Assembly (NCBI RefSeq): GCF_000377905.1
Contig: NZ_KB898882.1
Coordinates: 1 to 43,106 of the forward strand
Direction of reading: 5' to 3'
From: Thioalkalivibrio sp. ALMg11
GTDB taxonomy: Bacteria > Pseudomonadota > Gammaproteobacteria > Ectothiorhodospirales > Ectothiorhodospiraceae
DNA: 43,106 nucleotides
The notes beneath the pieces were generated by a model. It was not told where the DNA came from and made no database searches. It saw nothing but the letters and a program-made list of their open reading frames with translations. Below are positions 6,360 to 15,791 of this stretch, piece by piece. Within the stretch, counting starts at the first letter, position 1. Each line of letters starts with the position of its first letter. A program made the translations under genes and the position numbers.

Positions 6360-8465
6360 CTAAACTTTATTATTGTCATACGGAACTTCAACAACGATCG
6401 GCCTTTCCGATTTCACTACGTTACCAAAAACAACCGCTTGAAGTTTCTTTAGGTTAGGGACCATTTCCGCGCAACTTGAACCAAACACATTTTTCAGAAA
6501 GCTAATGCTGGTATCGTCATAACATGCAAAGCTGACAATGGAATTACACTGAGTTAGTACCGTCTTGCTAACATTCGCTGTTCTTTGAGCCAAAATTAGA
6601 AGACCGACATTATACTTTCTTCCCTGTAGTGCAATCTGTGAAATTTTTGCAACTAGACTTTTGGAGGCAAAGTCTGACACACCCATTGTTGCCGGTTCAG
6701 GCATTATCGTATGCGCCTCTTCTACCGCGACCAGAACTTTCTTGGAGTTATCGCCAAAACCTTCCTTGGCAATGTTCAATAAACATGACATGTAAATTTC
6801 AGTGATAAAAATAGAAGCTTGCGAATTCGATATTTCGGGCAACTGAATTAACCCTAGGCTGTTATGGTCATCAGACATAAAGGCTCTAAGTTGAGAATCT
6901 ACATCGATTCTTATCTGGTCGCTAAATGTTTTCAGTGCCTTTTTCTCATTTCCCGCACCATACTGCCCTGTTTCGACCTCAAAAAGCTTTTGACTTAAAT
7001 CTACTGAAGTTTGCTCTTGAATTGAAAGATCAGTGGGGTTCAAGTCCGCTAATCGGCCTTTGTATTGTGAAGTAAGGTCAATGCAGATTACTTTGATTCC
7101 GCTAGCGACCGAATGCCTTATTATATCAAACGCAAACTCTGTTTTGCCTGAACCCGTTACACCTAAAACGGCGGTATGGAAATTGAAATTCCCAACAAAA
7201 TCACCAACTACAGGGATATTTGATCTTGGAATGTTACCGAACTGGAAATCGTTAGCGTGTTTGGTTGCGTGATTTAAGTCAATACTGCCCTCAGCTAAGG
7301 AGAAAACTGGTGCGTTCATATTTGGAAGCCAGTCAAATTTTTTGAACGCTCCGTCTTTTAAAGTTCCTAACTGAGTTGCATAGGCAATTTGATAACCATG
7401 CTTGTCACCATCTAGGTTTTCCTCAATCGTTGTGCCAGCAGAAACCTGATAGTAAACCCTTTCACCATCGACTTTGCACCAGATAAGCATTCCATCTGCA
7501 CATGAGCTGTCTGCTTGGACTTCAAGCCTAATCCGTCCAATTGATGAATCTTCTGCAACAAAACCAATTAGCTTGGCTTGAGTGGTTTCTCCCAAAAGAT
7601 TCATTACGGCATCGTTATTTAACTCTTCCTCTGGCTCGTAAATGTGACCATCAGCTAACCCTTTCCTTAGATCTTCAACAGCGCCCAAAAGCATCGCTGT
7701 TCCTATTCTTCGTTCGTCATTAAGGTGCGAATATAATGGCAAGATCCATTGCTGGCTTTTATCCACTCTCTGATAGATTAGCGGCTTACCCATATCCCAA
7801 TCAGTATTTTGATTTATAGCAAACCTAAAGATTCCGGGGTTATCCAGTCTGAGTAGCTTGCCAATCGGCTGAGTGGATTCTTGAGCTCTAAAGCTCATTG
7901 AGGATAGAAATTGAGGAATGTTTAGTGGCCATATGGCCATAAATACACCCCAAAATACTATTAGATAAACAGCTAGTTGGGATTGTATTGAATAAAATGA
8001 GTAGATTCCAAACAAAAATACTATGGAGAAAATCAGCCTAGACCGACCCAGAACAATGGCGGGTTTGTACAGTCGGCTATTTACGACCGAGGCAGTGTCG
8101 CCAGCACCCCGTCCTCCTGATGTTGCAACGCAAATAGTTGAGATTAAGAAAACGAACAAGCAATAAGAAAAGACAACCCACCATGCCGGTGTAGGTGATA
8201 CATGATATACGCCAAACATTGTTATGCCGGCCATTAGCGAATTAATCATTGAATCAGCGGGTTTTGTAAAGAAATGCTCCAAGATGGCGGAGCCAAGAAC
8301 AATTAACAAAAGAGCATTTTGGAAAACTATTGAGTACTGGGGGTCTTGCGGAAGAGGAGATCCAGTAAACTTCCATGAGATAAGCACTGCGCAGAGTAAC
8401 CCGGCAAGCATGATAAAAACACGCACCATTGGTTTCGTATAATTATCTGTAATTTTCAAATCCAT
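6360..8465 (-). CDS. Membrane-anchored HerA/FtsK-like ATPase
   Basis: A 701-aa protein. The first 185 residues contain about five or six hydrophobic helices (near 12-30, 44-62, 76-88, 93-113, 144-160, 165-180). Residues 185-400 are a soluble domain that I do not recognise. The rest is a HerA-like P-loop ATPase (DUF87 type): Walker A GVTGSGKT (435-442), Walker B VLVAVEEAH (577-585), and QGRKYNVGLLILAQR (614-628), typical of HerA sensor and arginine regions. Most HerA proteins are soluble and pair with NurA or another nuclease; this one is membrane-bound. AGAGGAAAA precedes the ATG. The gene is conspicuously AT-rich against its neighbours, a sign of transfer. A defence role is inferred from context. 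Confidence 0.8.
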   Translation of the reverse strand: MDLKITDNYTKPMVRVFIMLAGLLCAVLISWKFTGSPLPQDPQYSIVFQNALLLIVLGSAILEHFFTKPADSMINSLMAGITMFGVYHVSPTPAWWVVFSYCLFVFLISTICVATSGGRGAGDTASVVNSRLYKPAIVLGRSRLIFSIVFLFGIYSFYSIQSQLAVYLIVFWGVFMAIWPLNIPQFLSSMSFRAQESTQPIGKLLRLDNPGIFRFAINQNTDWDMGKPLIYQRVDKSQQWILPLYSHLNDERRIGTAMLLGAVEDLRKGLADGHIYEPEEELNNDAVMNLLGETTQAKLIGFVAEDSSIGRIRLEVQADSSCADGMLIWCKVDGERVYYQVSAGTTIEENLDGDKHGYQIAYATQLGTLKDGAFKKFDWLPNMNAPVFSLAEGSIDLNHATKHANDFQFGNIPRSNIPVVGDFVGNFNFHTAVLGVTGSGKTEFAFDIIRHSVASGIKVICIDLTSQYKGRLADLNPTDLSIQEQTSVDLSQKLFEVETGQYGAGNEKKALKTFSDQIRIDVDSQLRAFMSDDHNSLGLIQLPEISNSQASIFITEIYMSCLLNIAKEGFGDNSKKVLVAVEEAHTIMPEPATMGVSDFASKSLVAKISQIALQGRKYNVGLLILAQRTANVSKTVLTQCNSIVSFACYDDTSISFLKNVFGSSCAEMVPNLKKLQAVVFGNVVKSERPIVVEVPYDNNKV

Positions 8466-8527
8466 ATGATTTTCCTCTAAAGGATGCCCGTAGGGCTTGC
8501 CTTTGGCTTATAGCTGTTGGTCGATGG

Positions 8528-11500
8528 TCATGTCAGGCGCCAATGGTTGTTATCGGTCTCGTGGTGGGCCTGGCCGAGGATTTGGAGGGCGGCGAGGACC
8601 TGGGTGATCGACTTTGTTGGTTTGCGCTTGAAGTGGCTGGCCAGGGCGTCTGGGGTTTGGGGGCCGATGGCGAGGAGGCGGCGGACGGCTTCGACCTGGT
8701 CGGGCATGGATTTGGGCCAGGTGGGCTTTTTGGCCGGTTCGGTCGTGGTCTCGGCGGCGGCCTCGGGTTTGGCTTCCAGCGTGGCGGTGGTCTGGGTGGC
8801 TTCGGGAGCCTGGTAGTCGGGGCGTAGCCAGCGGATGTGGCCTTGGGCTTCTTCGGCGGCGCGTGCGGTGTTGAGTGCGACGAGGCGGCCGAGGAGTTCT
8901 TCTTCGGCTTCGGCCTGGTCGGCGGGTTTGTCCGGCAGCGGGGTGGTGGCGCCGGGGCGGCCGACGAGGCGGTCGGCGAGGTCGTTCCAGCCGTAGGCCT
9001 CGAAGACGGCGCGGTCCAGGTCGTCGTGCAGTTCGCGCAGGAGGGAAACGAGGCCTTGTTCGTGGATGGTGCGTTCCTTGGCGGTCAGCGGTTCTTCGGC
9101 GCGCAGTTTTTCCAGCACGTTGTACATGCCGGTAAGGGTGAGGTCCGTGTGTTCGGCCTGGCGCGCCTTGCGGTGGGCGTCGATGCGTTCGGCGATGTCG
9201 CCGATGGTAGCGGCCTGCTGGTCGTCGAGTTCCGGGAAGGGGAAGGTCTCGAAGCAGCGGGTCTTGTTGTAGCGGGGATCATTACCTACGCCCAGCCGAC
9301 CACCCGCCGCGAGAGACCATACGACGTGAACTCGACTCCCCAGAACCGCCAAAAGGGGCGGCGCATCGCTGGCAATGTTCACAAGCATGTGGTCAGGCAA
9401 TATGGCAGCTTCAAGGAAGAAAAATAGTCGGTGTTTGGTAGTCTCGACAGTGCTGATGTAACGGGAGAGGCCAACACTGGCACCACGCCACGTAACGCGA
9501 GTTTCGCCAAACAACCACCACTTCTCTTTGAGCTTCTTTCTCCGGTTGTTGTCCCGCTCAGGCTTTACGCGCTCGTAAACCCACTGGTAGATTTCCGGAA
9601 AGTTTGTGCGTATGGCATCAAGGTCCCTACCATAAAGGTCGATCACAAAGACACCGCGAGGCCTTTGTGTGAGATCCCGCCCATTGCGATATTGCCGTAT
9701 GACACTCTGAATTCCTGGTTTGTCTGGGTAACCGAGCATGGCGGCTTGCTCTGGCGTGACGATAAATCCGGAACCGGCAAGCATCACGCCATTTGAAGAC
9801 ACCCCTCCATTCGCAGTTAGCTTTCCAGAACCGGCGACGTTGGCGCCGACAGTAAGGTCGGGAAAAAGCTTGCCACGACGAGCGCTGAGCTCAACTGAGC
9901 GGCTGTCGTCTCCATCTCTTTGCTCCTTGACAGTTTTTCGTAGTAGTCCCGGTGCGTCACCTGCCATTCCGACAGTCATGGCGATGCGAACCGCCGCGCC
10001 ATCATTGCTATCCACCCAAGGGTGATCCGGTATCGCAAAAGCGAGCGATAGTGGTTGCTTATTATCACCGAGGTGCGGTTCGATCACCCGCCGGTTGAAG
10101 GTCTGGCGCAGGCTGTTGGTGGTAATGAAGCCGAAGCTCTGTGCCTGACCCTTGCGGACGGTCTCGGCGGCGATGTGCCACCAGTACATGACGAAGTCTG
10201 TTGATTCTGGGAGTTCGCACCAAACGGCGCGTAGGGCGTCGACGTATCCATTGCCCAGGGCGCGACGCATGGCTTTGTCGCCAATAAACGGCGGGTTGCC
10301 GACGATGAAGTCGGCTGGGGGCCATTCGGCGCGGCGCGGGTTGCTGTAGTGGTAGACGGTGGTGCGGCCGCTTTCGTCGGGGATGAGTTCGCCGGTGACG
10401 GGGCTTTTCTTGTAGCTGATGCCGTCCCAGATGGTGACGGGTTCGCCGTGCTCGTCGCGCATGGGTTCGCGGGCGTCAAAGTCGATGAGCGCGTCGCGGT
10501 TCTCGATGTTGTGGAAGTCGCGCAGGATGGGTTCGGGCAGGTCGAGCCGGCCGTGGATGCGGTAGTGCCATTGCAGGTAGCCGATCCACAGGACGATTTC
10601 GGCGATGGCGGCGGCGCGCGGGTTGAGCTCCAGGCCGAGGAACTGGTGCGGGTCCACCGTGAGGCCTTCGGTGTCGAAGGCGGCCTGGCCGCTGCTGAGG
10701 TCGCGGATCAGGTTGAGCACTTCCCCTTCGAGGCGCTTCATGTGTTCCAGCGCGACGTAGAGGAAGTTGCCGGAGCCGCAGGCGGGGTCGAGTACGCGTT
10801 TTTTGCACAGTTGGTGGTGGAAGCCGTTGAGTTCGGCCAGGGCCTTGTCGCGCTTGCCCTGTTGCAGCCAGGCCTCGGCGGCGACCTGCACGGTGTTCCA
10901 TTGGCGGCGCAGGGGCTCGATGAGCGTGGGCATGACCAGGCGTTCCACGTAGGCGCGCGGGGTGTAGTGGGCGCCGAGTTTGTGGCGTTCGCGCGGGTCC
11001 AGCGCGCGTTCCAGCAGGGTGCCGAAGATGGCGGGTTCGACGAAGCGCCAGTCGGCGCGGCCGGCGTCGATCAGGAGCTGGATCTGGTCGGCGTTGAGCG
11101 GGATCGGGTCGATGTCCTGGAACAGGCCGCCGTTGAAGCGTTGCAGCTTGTGCATCAGCTGGCCTTCGTAGCCGCCGGTGTTCATGGTCTCCCACAGGCT
11201 GCGCATGGAGTCCGGGAAGTGTTCCGGGTGTTCCTGCAGGCGTTCCAGCAGGTGGGTGAAGCTGGCCTTGGGCAGCAGCTCCACGTCTTCGCTGAACATG
11301 GTGAACAGGCAGCGCTTGAGGAAGTGGGCGACGCGTTCGACGGCGTAGCCATCCTGTTCCAGTGAGCGGGCGAGTTTGGCCAGGCGGTCGCTGACCTGGC
11401 GGGTGACGCGCGCGGCGTGCTTGCCGGGGTCCAGGGCATCCGGGCTTTGCCACAGGTGGAGCAGGCGGTGCTGGATGTGCGGCTGGCGCAGGTCTTCCAG

Positions 11501-12040
11501 GCGGATGCGGTGGTGGCCCGGGTCGGGGAACGGGACGTAGGTGCCGCCGGAGCGGGTGAACTCGGCATACAGCTCTATGGAGCGGCCGACATCGGTGACG
11601 ATGATGAACGGCGGGCGGCCCTCGTCGCCCGGGAGGGCGCGCACGTACTGGTCGGCCTGGTTCTGCGCGGCGAGCATGGCGCGGTCCCAGCCGTCGGTAT
11701 CCAGCGAGCGGCCGGTTTGCTTGGCCTCCAGGACGAAGCAACCGCGCTTGTAGAGGTCGATGTAGCCGCGGTTCTCGCTGCCGTCCGGGTTGCGGATGGT
11801 GACGCGGCGTTCGAAGACGTAGGCGTTGTCGCGGGTGTCGTCGCTGGCCGGGTCGGGGTGGGGAAGCTCCAGCAGCTTGCACAGCTCGGTGAGGAAGAGC
11901 TGGTAGTTGGCGCGCTCGGAGCCGCCGGTGTCGCGCCAGCGCTCGATGAACGCCTCGACCTGCTCGGGGGCGGCCAGGGGCGTTGGGGTTTCGTGATCAA
12001 AGAACGCGGCGTGGGCCGGGTTGCCCGGGGTGACTTCCAT
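8528..12040 (-). CDS. MmeI-like type IIL restriction-modification enzyme
   Basis: A 1170-aa single-chain enzyme combining DNA cleavage and N6-adenine methylation. The N-terminal nuclease motif has D95 (GYIDLY) and E105-A-K107 (LEAKQTG), the same D-x9-ExK spacing known in MmeI. A helical spacer follows. The methyltransferase has motif [10 protein letters not shown] (418-426) and motif IV GNPPF (581-585). The target-recognition part follows to about residue 930, then a helical C-terminal domain. An Ala/Glu/Thr linker (about 1070-1100) leads to a winged-helix-like end ([20 protein letters not shown]). One specificity region serves both activities in this family, so it needs no separate subunits. 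The gene is uninterrupted. A methyltransferase-only role remains possible. Confidence 0.85.
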   Translation of the reverse strand: MEVTPGNPAHAAFFDHETPTPLAAPEQVEAFIERWRDTGGSERANYQLFLTELCKLLELPHPDPASDDTRDNAYVFERRVTIRNPDGSENRGYIDLYKRGCFVLEAKQTGRSLDTDGWDRAMLAAQNQADQYVRALPGDEGRPPFIIVTDVGRSIELYAEFTRSGGTYVPFPDPGHHRIRLEDLRQPHIQHRLLHLWQSPDALDPGKHAARVTRQVSDRLAKLARSLEQDGYAVERVAHFLKRCLFTMFSEDVELLPKASFTHLLERLQEHPEHFPDSMRSLWETMNTGGYEGQLMHKLQRFNGGLFQDIDPIPLNADQIQLLIDAGRADWRFVEPAIFGTLLERALDPRERHKLGAHYTPRAYVERLVMPTLIEPLRRQWNTVQVAAEAWLQQGKRDKALAELNGFHHQLCKKRVLDPACGSGNFLYVALEHMKRLEGEVLNLIRDLSSGQAAFDTEGLTVDPHQFLGLELNPRAAAIAEIVLWIGYLQWHYRIHGRLDLPEPILRDFHNIENRDALIDFDAREPMRDEHGEPVTIWDGISYKKSPVTGELIPDESGRTTVYHYSNPRRAEWPPADFIVGNPPFIGDKAMRRALGNGYVDALRAVWCELPESTDFVMYWWHIAAETVRKGQAQSFGFITTNSLRQTFNRRVIEPHLGDNKQPLSLAFAIPDHPWVDSNDGAAVRIAMTVGMAGDAPGLLRKTVKEQRDGDDSRSVELSARRGKLFPDLTVGANVAGSGKLTANGGVSSNGVMLAGSGFIVTPEQAAMLGYPDKPGIQSVIRQYRNGRDLTQRPRGVFVIDLYGRDLDAIRTNFPEIYQWVYERVKPERDNNRRKKLKEKWWLFGETRVTWRGASVGLSRYISTVETTKHRLFFFLEAAILPDHMLVNIASDAPPLLAVLGSRVHVVWSLAAGGRLGVGNDPRYNKTRCFETFPFPELDDQQAATIGDIAERIDAHRKARQAEHTDLTLTGMYNVLEKLRAEEPLTAKERTIHEQGLVSLLRELHDDLDRAVFEAYGWNDLADRLVGRPGATTPLPDKPADQAEAEEELLGRLVALNTARAAEEAQGHIRWLRPDYQAPEATQTTATLEAKPEAAAETTTEPAKKPTWPKSMPDQVEAVRRLLAIGPQTPDALASHFKRKPTKSITQVLAALQILGQAHHETDNNHWRLT

Positions 12041-12840
12041 GTGACGAAGGTCCGTTTTCGTTTGGGGGCTACCTTACCGATGCGGGGCGGTGTTGTCGTG
12101 TGTGGCTTCGGTTGGAGATCGCCGCGGCCGCGTTGCGGCCTCGCGATGACGGGGTTTGTGGGGTTTGTGGGGTTTGGATGGTGCGGGTGGGGTGGCTTGC
12201 GTGGGAGATCCCGGCTCTTCGCTGCGCTGCGGCCGGGATGACGGGGTGGGGGCGATGGCCGGGAGGATATGGGTTGGGGTTTTGTCGGCGCCTGCCCGCG
12301 TCCGGCTTTGGCAGGGGCTTCGCGTGCAGGCACGCTCCCACAGGGGTGACCAAGGTTTGTGGCGGTCTGGAAGATGGTGTCATCCCGGAAACCGCAAAGC
12401 GGTGATCCGGGATCTCGGGCGTTTGGGGGTTGGGCTGGCGTGGGAGATCCCGGCTCTTCGCTGCGCTACGGCCGGGATGACGGGGTGTGGCGCTGCGGCC
12501 GGGATGACCGGGGTGTGGCGCTGCGGCCGGGATGACGGAGTTTGGCGTAGCGGCCGGGATGACGGGGTGGGGCGTTACGGCCGGGATGGCGGGGTTTAAC
12601 GCTGTGTGGCCGGGATGACGGGGTGGGGCGCAGCGGTGGGGATGACGAGGGTCTGGGGGTGCGTGCTGTAGGAATTCAGCCGTTTGACGGATGGGGTGGT
12701 GGAGATGCCGCAATCGCCCGGAGGGCCGGGCTCCTGCAGGGGGTGTTTGGCGAGGCCGGGGAAGACGGTGGGGCGGTAGTCGTGTGGAAGCGGGGAGCGG
12801 TCGCGTTGCGGCCTCGCGATGATGGGTTGGGTGCGGGGGG
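12041..12840. repeat. Repeat-dense, gene-free region
   Basis: About 800 bp without a credible gene. It includes a GATCGCCGCGGCC...CGCGATGACGG unit (12114-12155), a half copy of the GTCATCCCGG palindrome (12200-12245), a half copy of the GCGTGCAAGCACGC-type palindrome (12285-12340), and a full GTCATCCCGG unit (12380-12482). Five or six short degenerate tandem copies of its right edge, GCTGCGGCCGGGATGAC, follow at 12483-12645 in steps of roughly 27-33 bp. The part from 12650 to 12840 is GC-rich and featureless apart from another GCGGCCTCGCGATGA unit near 12810. Confidence 0.8.
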
Positions 12841-13923
12841 CTACAGCCAGCCGCGGCGGCGGAAGAGGTAGAGCATGACGCCGACGACGGCGAGCATGAT
12901 GCCGAGCAGGATGGGGTAGCCGTAGTAGGTGTAGAGCTCGGGCATGGACCAGGGGCTGTCGGGGTGTTCGAAGTTCATGCCGTAGATGCCGACGATGAAG
13001 GTGAGCGGGATGAAGATGGTGGCGATGATGGTGAGCACGCGCATGACGTCGTTGGAGCGCTGGTTGATGGCGGACATGTAGGCCTCGATCAGGGTGGCCG
13101 CCATTTCGCGGTAGGACTCCAGCAGGTCCATGATCTGGATGGTGTGGTCGTAGGCGTCGCGCAGGTACGGGAACAGCTCCGGGGTGAAGGGTTCGAGGTC
13201 GTCGCGCATCAGGCGGGCGACCACGTCGCGCGTGGGCCAGAGCTGGCGGCGCAGGACGAGGAGCTCGCGGCGCAGGATGTGGATCTCGTTGAGGGTGTGG
13301 CGGTCGGGCTGGTCGAGGACGGTCTCTTCCAGTGTTTCCAGGCGTTCGCTGATGTGTTCCAGCACCGGGAAGGCCTGGTCGATCACGCTATCCATCAGGG
13401 CGTAGGCGAGGTATGCGGCGCCTAGCCGGTTGAAGTTGCGGTTGGCGTTGCGCATCCGTTCGCGGACCGGTCCGAAGGGGTCGGCCGCGCCACTGTGGAT
13501 GCTGATGACGAGGTGGGTGCCCACCACGAACAGGTTGAGCTGGTCGAGTTCGATGTTGCCGTTGTGATGGCGCGGCTGACGCAGGATGGCGACCATTTGC
13601 GCGTCGAAGAAGTCCACCTTGGGGCGCTGGCCCTGGTGGCGCACGTCTTCCAGCGCCAGCGGGTGCAGGTCGAAGGCCTCGCCCAGGTCGTGCAACTGGC
13701 GCGGGCTGGGGGCCCCCTGCAGGTGCAGCCAGACGAATCCGCCGTCGAGGGCCTGCACGCCTTCGCGCAGGGTGCGCTGTGGGTCGAGCTCGACGAGCTG
13801 CTCGCGATGGTAGTGCCAGGCGGAGACGGTGGCGTCCCCCGCGTGCGGGTGTTCGGTGGCGTGGGCGCCGTGACCGGGGGCGGCGCCGGGCTTGAGGTAG
13901 GTCTTTTCGAACAGGCGGGTCAT
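12841..13923 (-). CDS. corA: CorA-type magnesium/cobalt transporter
   Basis: A 360-aa inner-membrane channel for Mg2+ (and Co2+ or Ni2+). The large cytoplasmic N-terminal domain ends in a long helix that leads into two C-terminal transmembrane helices (about 293-313 and 336-353). The selectivity motif GMN is at residues 315-317 (IYGMN). The C-terminus RRRGWL is basic and cytoplasmic. The ATG at 13923 is chosen because AGGAA lies just upstream and the homology begins there; the open frame continues upstream only by chance. Residues 17-29 (GHGAHATEHPHAG) are unusually His-rich. The gene is divergent from uspA. Confidence 0.93.
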   Translation of the reverse strand: MTRLFEKTYLKPGAAPGHGAHATEHPHAGDATVSAWHYHREQLVELDPQRTLREGVQALDGGFVWLHLQGAPSPRQLHDLGEAFDLHPLALEDVRHQGQRPKVDFFDAQMVAILRQPRHHNGNIELDQLNLFVVGTHLVISIHSGAADPFGPVRERMRNANRNFNRLGAAYLAYALMDSVIDQAFPVLEHISERLETLEETVLDQPDRHTLNEIHILRRELLVLRRQLWPTRDVVARLMRDDLEPFTPELFPYLRDAYDHTIQIMDLLESYREMAATLIEAYMSAINQRSNDVMRVLTIIATIFIPLTFIVGIYGMNFEHPDSPWSMPELYTYYGYPILLGIMLAVVGVMLYLFRRRGWL

Positions 13924-14064
13924 CGCGATTCCTGTGCGGATTTTTTGCTCAGTATAGGGTGCTGAAAAGTGGTGCGCGCGGGGTGCAGGTCTGGCAGTCT
14001 GGGCGGCGACTGAACGGCTGCGGAAGCGGGCGAGTCCCACGGGGTGAGGAACAAGGAGCGCGGT

Positions 14065-14550
14065 ATGGAACTGAAGACCATGTTGGTGCCGGTGGATGGT
14101 TCCGCCAACGCCTGGCGGGCGGTGGAAGTGGCCGCGGATCTGGCGTCCAAGTATCACGCCCGGGTGGTGCTGGTCAGCGTGCTGCTGCAGGGCGAGGTGC
14201 CGCCGCATATCCGCCAGCTCTCGGACCTGCCGGACCCGAACGACCCGCCGCTGGCAGCGGGCGGTGCGGCCGTGGGCGCCGCGGTGCCGCCGAAGGTGCT
14301 GCGGGATATCGCGAAGAAGCTGATCGAGCAGGCCCACGGATACTTCACCGATCTGGGCGTGACCGACATCGAGCACCACGTGGAAGACGGCTCCCCGGCC
14401 AAGGTGATCCTGCAGCAGGCGGAGTATCACGACGTGGACATGGTGGTGATGGGCTCGCGTGGGCTCGGGGGCCTGCAGGGGCTGCTCTCCGGCAGTGTCT
14501 CGCACAAGGTGCAGCAGCTGGCGCGCTGTATCGTGGTGACGGTGAACTGA
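14065..14550 (+). CDS. Universal stress protein, UspA family
   Basis: A 161-aa single-domain Usp protein. It starts MELKTMLVPVDGS, the usual first strand and nucleotide loop, and ends with the ATP-binding pattern GSRGLGGLQGLLSGS followed by VSHKVQQLARCIVVTV. The insertion between strands 2 and 3 (PPHIRQLSDLPDPNDPP, then GGAAVGAA) is longer than in short UspA proteins. An AAGGAG site sits 7 bp before the ATG at 14065. The smr-type gene follows 19 bp after the stop and is likely co-transcribed. Usp proteins bind ATP and rise under stress; the specific role is unknown. Confidence 0.9.
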   Translation: MELKTMLVPVDGSANAWRAVEVAADLASKYHARVVLVSVLLQGEVPPHIRQLSDLPDPNDPPLAAGGAAVGAAVPPKVLRDIAKKLIEQAHGYFTDLGVTDIEHHVEDGSPAKVILQQAEYHDVDMVVMGSRGLGGLQGLLSGSVSHKVQQLARCIVVTVN

Positions 14551-14569
14551 GTCCCGCGCGGGGTTCGCG

Positions 14570-14824
14570 ATGTCGCGGTTGTCGATCGATCTGCACGAGT
14601 GCTTCCGCAATGGCCGCCGGATCGACGCCGAGCTGAACGGCGTGATCGAGGCGGCCTGCGACAAGCGCATCAAGACGGTGGAGATCATCCACGGCAAGGG
14701 CAGCGGGCAGCTGAAAAAGCGCGTGCTGCGCTTTCTGCAGCAGCCGGAGGTCAAGGCGCGCTATCACCGCCTGGAGAAGGATTCGAAGAACCACGGGCGG
14801 CTGTTCGTGCACTTCAAGCACTGA
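14570..14824 (+). CDS. Small stand-alone Smr domain protein
   Basis: An 84-aa protein made up of one Smr domain, the DNA/RNA endonuclease-like module of the MutS2 C-terminus. The typical start is seen in SIDLHECFRNGR, and the glycine motif in VEIIHGKGSGQLKKRVLRFL (residues 37-56). The C-terminus HGRLFVHFKH matches the last strand. Smr proteins can nick nucleic acid, and the stand-alone form is short but known. The gene lies 19 bp downstream of uspA. The ribosome site is weak. The perfect hairpin at 14841-14908 lies 17 bp after the stop. Confidence 0.85.
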   Translation: MSRLSIDLHECFRNGRRIDAELNGVIEAACDKRIKTVEIIHGKGSGQLKKRVLRFLQQPEVKARYHRLEKDSKNHGRLFVHFKH

Positions 14825-14840
14825 TCCGTGGATTCCTTTT

Positions 14841-14908
14841 TGTAGGAGGCCAGCCTCTGGCCGATTGGGCATGTCCAGCTCCGATCGGCCAGAGGCTGGC
14901 CTCCTACA
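14841..14908. repeat. Perfect 25-bp-arm inverted repeat
   Basis: Arms at 14841-14865 (starting TGTAGGAGGCCAGCCTCTGG) and 14884-14908 are exact reverse complements around an 18-bp loop. It lies just 3' of the smr-type gene and could act as a transcript end or stabiliser. The GTAGGAG start recalls Pseudomonas-type REP units. No T-run follows. Confidence 0.8.
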
Positions 14909-14914
14909 GTTTGG

Positions 14915-15790
14915 GGTTCTGTCGGCGCCTGCCTGCGTCCGACTTTGGCAGGGGCTTCGCGTGCAAGCACGCTCCCACAGGGGGGCTTCCACAGGGGTGA
15001 TGGATGTTTCTGGCGGCCGGGAAGCGGTTATCCGGGATCTCGGGCCTTTGGGGGTTGGGCTGGCGTTGGAGATCCCGGCTCTTCGCTGCGCTACGGCCGG
15101 GATGACGGGGGTGGCGGCGATGACCGGGAGGATATTGGGTGGGGTTTTGTAGGAGCGTGCTTGCACGCGAATGCCCTTGCCAGAGTCGGACGCGGGCAGG
15201 GGCTTCGCGTGCAAGCACGCTCCCACAGGGGGCTTCCACAGGGTGATGGATGTTTCTGGCGGCCGGGAAGGGGTTGTCATCCCGGAAACCGCGAAGCGGT
15301 TATCCGGGATCTCGGGCGTTGGGGTTGGGCTGGCGTTGGAGATCCCGGCTCTTCGCTGCGCTGCGGCCGGGATGACGGGGGTGGGGGCCATGGCCGGGAG
15401 GATATGGGGTGGGGTTCTGTAGGAGCGTGCTTGCGGGCGAATGCCCTTGCCAGAGTCGGACGCGGGCAGGGGCTTCGCGTGCCTGCACGCTCCCACAGGG
15501 GGGCTTCCACAGGGGTGATGGATGTTTCTGGCGGCCGGGAAGGGGCTGTCATCCCGGAAACCGCAAAGCGGTTATCCGGGATCTCGGGCGTTGGGGTTGG
15601 GCTGGCGTTGGAGATCCCGGCTCTTCGCTGCGCTACGGCCAGGATGACGGGGGTGGGGGCGATGGCCGGGAGGATATTGGGTGGGGTTCTGTAGGAGCGT
15701 GCTTGCGGGCGAATGCTCCTGCCAAAGTCGGACGCGGGCAGGGGCTTCGCGTGCAAGCACGCTCCCACAGTGATGTTCCCACCGGGGGGG
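14915..15790. repeat. Amplified composite palindrome array 1
   Basis: Gene-free array built from two alternating palindrome families. Family 1 reads from GAGCGTGCTTGCACGCGAA through a CAGAGTCGGACGCGGGCAGG loop to GCGTGCAAGCACGCTCCCAC. Family 2 reads from GTCATCCCGGAAACCGC to CGGCCGGGATGACGGGG. The marker GGCTTCGCGT occurs at 14953, 15201, 15471 and 15743, giving steps of 248, 270 and 272 bp, so the composite was copied as a block. The first unit lacks the left half of family 2. Confidence 0.85.
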
Positions 15791-15791
15791 G

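Noticed and set aside
10349-11365. 338-codon plus-strand open frame
   Set aside because: Antisense to the MmeI-like gene, whose catalytic motifs are complete; no recognisable protein features.
8528-12040. DISARM or BREX methyltransferase
   Set aside because: The large adenine methyltransferase alone could fit, but no DISARM helicase, DUF1998, phospholipase D or BREX partner genes are nearby, and the N-terminal D-x9-ExK motif fits the MmeI type better.
12483-12645. CRISPR array
   Set aside because: The short tandem units are degenerate, spacers are not unique sequence, and there are no cas genes; the units derive from a REP-like palindrome.
13924-14064. Mg2+ riboswitch or M-box before corA
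   Set aside because: The corA-uspA gap is only 141 bp and I see no M-box-like conserved core.
14915-15790. CRISPR or VNTR-coded protein
   Set aside because: The period of about 250-270 bp and internal palindromes fit composite REP units; open frames across them exist in several phases and are not conserved as protein.
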